From positions 1 to 6,729 of the forward strand of contig JBBSHM010000119.1 of NCBI GenBank assembly GCA_038253125.1: a DNA stretch of 6,729 bases. Reading direction: 5' to 3'. The translations under genes and the position numbers were made by a program. The notes beneath the pieces were generated by a model. It worked only from the letters and a program-made list of their open reading frames with translations. It made no database searches and was not told where the DNA came from. This document shows, piece after piece, positions 5,308 through 6,729 of the stretch. How positions within the stretch are numbered: position 1 is the stretch's first letter; each line of letters starts with the position of its first letter. Source of the stretch: JAUJNH01 sp038253125 (GTDB lineage Bacteria; Actinomycetota; Acidimicrobiia; Acidimicrobiales; JAUJNH01).

Positions 5308-6035
5308 ACGTGTTGGAGACGGTCGGCCTGCGCAAGACCTACCAGTCCGAGGGAGCGCCGGTCCGTGCGCTGCGAGGCGTCGACGTCCAGATCGTCGAGG
5401 GAGAGTTCGTGGCCGTGATGGGCCCCTCGGGGTGCGGGAAGTCGACGTTGCTCAATCTGGCGGCAGGCCTCGACACGCCGAGCGACGGGGAGATCTCGGT
5501 GGCCGGAGAGTCCCTGGTCGGCAAGGACGAGAACGAGCTGGCCCGCATGCGCCGGGCTCACATCGGGATCGTCTTCCAGTTCTTCAACCTGCTCGAGGGC
5601 ATGAGCGTGCTCGAGAACGTGACCCTGCCCGCCATGATCGCCGGCTCGTCCCGCAAGGAGTCCGAGCGCCGGGCCCGCGACCTCATCGACCTGCTCGGGC
5701 TGGCCGACAAGGCCAAGAGCGCTCCCGGGGTCCTCTCCGGAGGCCAGCGCCAACGCCTGGCCATCGCCCGGGCCCTGGCCAACCGGCCCACCCTCCTGTT
5801 GGCCGACGAGCCCACCGGCGCCCTCGACACCGCCGGGGGCGCCGAGGTGCTCGAGCTCTTCCGCCGCCTCCACGTCGACGGCCAGTCCATCATCATGGTC
5901 ACCCACGACCCGGACGTGGCGGCGGCCGCCGACCGCGTCGTGACCATGCGCGACGGCAGCATCGTCGAACCCGGCGGCGCCGGGGGGGCGGAGGCGGTCG
6001 GCGACATCACCTTCCACGGCCCGAAGGACGCCTGA
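5304..6035 (+). CDS. ABC transporter ATP-binding protein, MacB/LolD type
   Basis: This 243-aa cytoplasmic nucleotide-binding subunit has every motif of an active ABC ATPase: Walker A GPSGCGKST (40-48), Q-loop Gln92 in IVFQFFNLLEG, signature LSGGQRQRLAIARAL (144-158), Walker B LLLADEPTGALD (164-175) with Asp168 and catalytic Glu169, and H-loop His201 in MVTHDPDVA. The FQFFNLL and LADEPTGALD blocks are typical of the MacB/LolD/FtsE group, which works with FtsX-like permeases as exporters or mechanotransmission machines, not importers. The length is normal for the group, with a slightly extended glycine-rich C-terminus (223-228). It is translationally coupled to the upstream cyclase by a 4-nt overlap. 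An FtsX-type permease follows after 179 bp and is the obvious partner. The transported substrate is unknown. Confidence 0.93.
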   Translation: MNVLETVGLRKTYQSEGAPVRALRGVDVQIVEGEFVAVMGPSGCGKSTLLNLAAGLDTPSDGEISVAGESLVGKDENELARMRRAHIGIVFQFFNLLEGMSVLENVTLPAMIAGSSRKESERRARDLIDLLGLADKAKSAPGVLSGGQRQRLAIARALANRPTLLLADEPTGALDTAGGAEVLELFRRLHVDGQSIIMVTHDPDVAAAADRVVTMRDGSIVEPGGAGGAEAVGDITFHGPKDA

Positions 6036-6107
6036 AGGCTGCTTTACCCGCGCCCGAACGGCAGTGGCGACAAGACCGCTCATCCGATCAATAGACAGGG
6101 ACCTGAC

Positions 6108-6218
6108 GTGCTGACCGAAAAAGCCCACGCGTCGACAGCCTCCGCACGAACCTCATCGGTGCCGCGCCCTCGGCGGGCGGCGCCGGTGCGCCCCGGCTGT
6201 GAGGCCGGCGGGCGATGA
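6108..6218 (+). CDS. Possible 36-aa leader ORF upstream of the permease (speculative)
   Basis: A GTG at 6108 has AGGG (6097-6100) seven nt upstream and opens a 36-codon frame (starting VLTEKAHASTASARTS). Its TGA overlaps the permease ATG as ATGA at 6215-6218. Third-position GC is only about three quarters, with nine A/T-ending codons, lower than the neighbouring genes. The peptide is rich in Arg, Pro and Ala with no recognisable domain. It may be a translated leader that opens the permease start by coupling, or chance. The rest of 6036-6107 shows nothing recognisable. Confidence 0.2.
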   Translation: MLTEKAHASTASARTSSVPRPRRAAPVRPGCEAGGR

Positions 6219-6729
6219 GCGCCGTCTGGTTCCGGTCCCGGTCTGATCGGCGCCGCTCGTGGCGGGCCTGGGTCGGGCTCGGCCTGCTTGTGGGGCTGAT
6301 CGGCGGCGCCGTGCTGGCCGCGGCCGCCGGGGCCCGTCGTACCGACAGCGCCTACCGGCGGTTCTCCGAGGCCACCAAGGCCGCCGACGCCTTTGTCTTT
6401 TCAAGCGCTGCCGACCCGACCTTTGCCCACATCTCCGCCGACCAGCTGACCCAGCTCCCCGAGGTCGCCTCGGTGGCCGAGCTGTCCTTCTACGGGATCG
6501 AACGTCGCGGGCCGGACAGCGCCGATCTCAGTCTCGAGGCCGGCCCCGACGAGCGGTTCGGCGGGACCGTCCAGCGCCACCAGCTGCTGTCCGGCCGCCA
6601 GCCCCGCCCGGATGCGGTCGACGAGGCGCTGGTCAGCTTCACGCTGGCCAGCCTGCACAACGTCAAGGTGGGAGGCACCGTCACCCTCTCCCTCACCGCC
6701 GCCGGCGAGGACAACCCCCCGCCCGTGGC
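6215..6729 (+). CDS. FtsX/MacB-like ABC transporter permease, N-terminal part, 3' end outside window
   Basis: The frame is open from ATG 6215 to the window edge, giving 171 complete codons of what is usually a much longer protein. An arginine-rich cytoplasmic start (residues 7-17) is followed by one membrane segment, about 18-40 (VGLGLLVGLIGGAVLAAAAG). Then comes the start of a large extracytoplasmic domain with LPEVASVAEL at 81-90, and LLSGRQPRPDAVDEALVS at 124-141 leading to VKVGGTV (150-156). This is the usual layout of MacB periplasmic-core permeases: TM1, then a soluble domain, then three C-terminal TMs lying outside the window. An in-frame TGA at 6200 excludes upstream starts. The Shine-Dalgarno is weak (GGCGGG, 6207-6212). 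It is very likely the membrane partner of the ATPase just upstream. Confidence 0.82.
   Translation, partial: MSAVWFRSRSDRRRSWRAWVGLGLLVGLIGGAVLAAAAGARRTDSAYRRFSEATKAADAFVFSSAADPTFAHISADQLTQLPEVASVAELSFYGIERRGPDSADLSLEAGPDERFGGTVQRHQLLSGRQPRPDAVDEALVSFTLASLHNVKVGGTVTLSLTAAGEDNPPPV

Noticed and set aside
5292..6128. 278-codon minus-strand frame opposite the ABC ATPase
   Set aside because: The plus strand has all ABC ATPase motifs. The antisense frame has no recognisable domain.

Overview
The window is high-GC DNA with strong GC bias at third codon positions. It encodes a GT81 glucosyl-3-phosphoglycerate synthase, a COG3937-type phasin, a class III nucleotide cyclase fused to a response regulator, and several GTG starts. 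Two genes look leaderless. Together these point to an actinobacterium, perhaps an uncultured Acidimicrobiia or Thermoleophilia-like lineage rather than a mycobacterium. The placement is inference from gene content and style. There are no rRNA or tRNA genes, mobile elements, CRISPR arrays or long repeats. The longest stretches without a recognised gene are about 215 bp (1205-1420) and 180 bp (6036-6214).

Layout. A phasin-like gene runs off the left edge on the minus strand (1-321). It is divergent from gpgS (362-1204, +), which ends at a strong GC-rich hairpin. A secreted cupredoxin-like protein (1421-1945, +) follows, and 40 nt further on comes an MBL-fold metallo-hydrolase (1986-2816, +). 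The MBL gene converges on a minus-strand gene for a cyclic-nucleotide-binding-domain protein (2860-3849), with a hairpin between them. That gene is divergent from a response-regulator/nucleotide-cyclase fusion (3973-5307, +). The cyclase gene overlaps the start of an ABC exporter ATPase gene by 4 nt (5304-6035, +). A MacB/FtsX-type permease gene (6215 to the right edge, +) follows and is cut by the window.

How the genes may work together. The most interesting part is about 1986-5307, where adjacent genes encode a candidate producer of a cyclic nucleotide (receiver-gated cyclase), a candidate sensor (CNB protein without a DNA-binding domain) and a candidate hydrolase (MBL fold of the RNase Z/PhnP/class II phosphodiesterase type). 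The producer is translationally coupled to an ABC exporter. The domain assignments are well supported by motifs; the idea that they form one signalling circuit is inference from proximity. The cyclase receiver has all its phosphorylation residues, its central LuxR-type helix-turn-helix looks vestigial, and its purine-selecting residues are Gln/Thr instead of the usual Lys/Asp, so its product cannot be assumed to be cAMP. No histidine kinase is in the window.

On the carbohydrate side, GpgS makes the first committed intermediate of glucosylglycerate and methylglucose-lipopolysaccharide synthesis. Its divergent neighbour is a polyhydroxyalkanoate-granule-type phasin; no functional link between them is visible beyond the shared 40-bp intergenic region.
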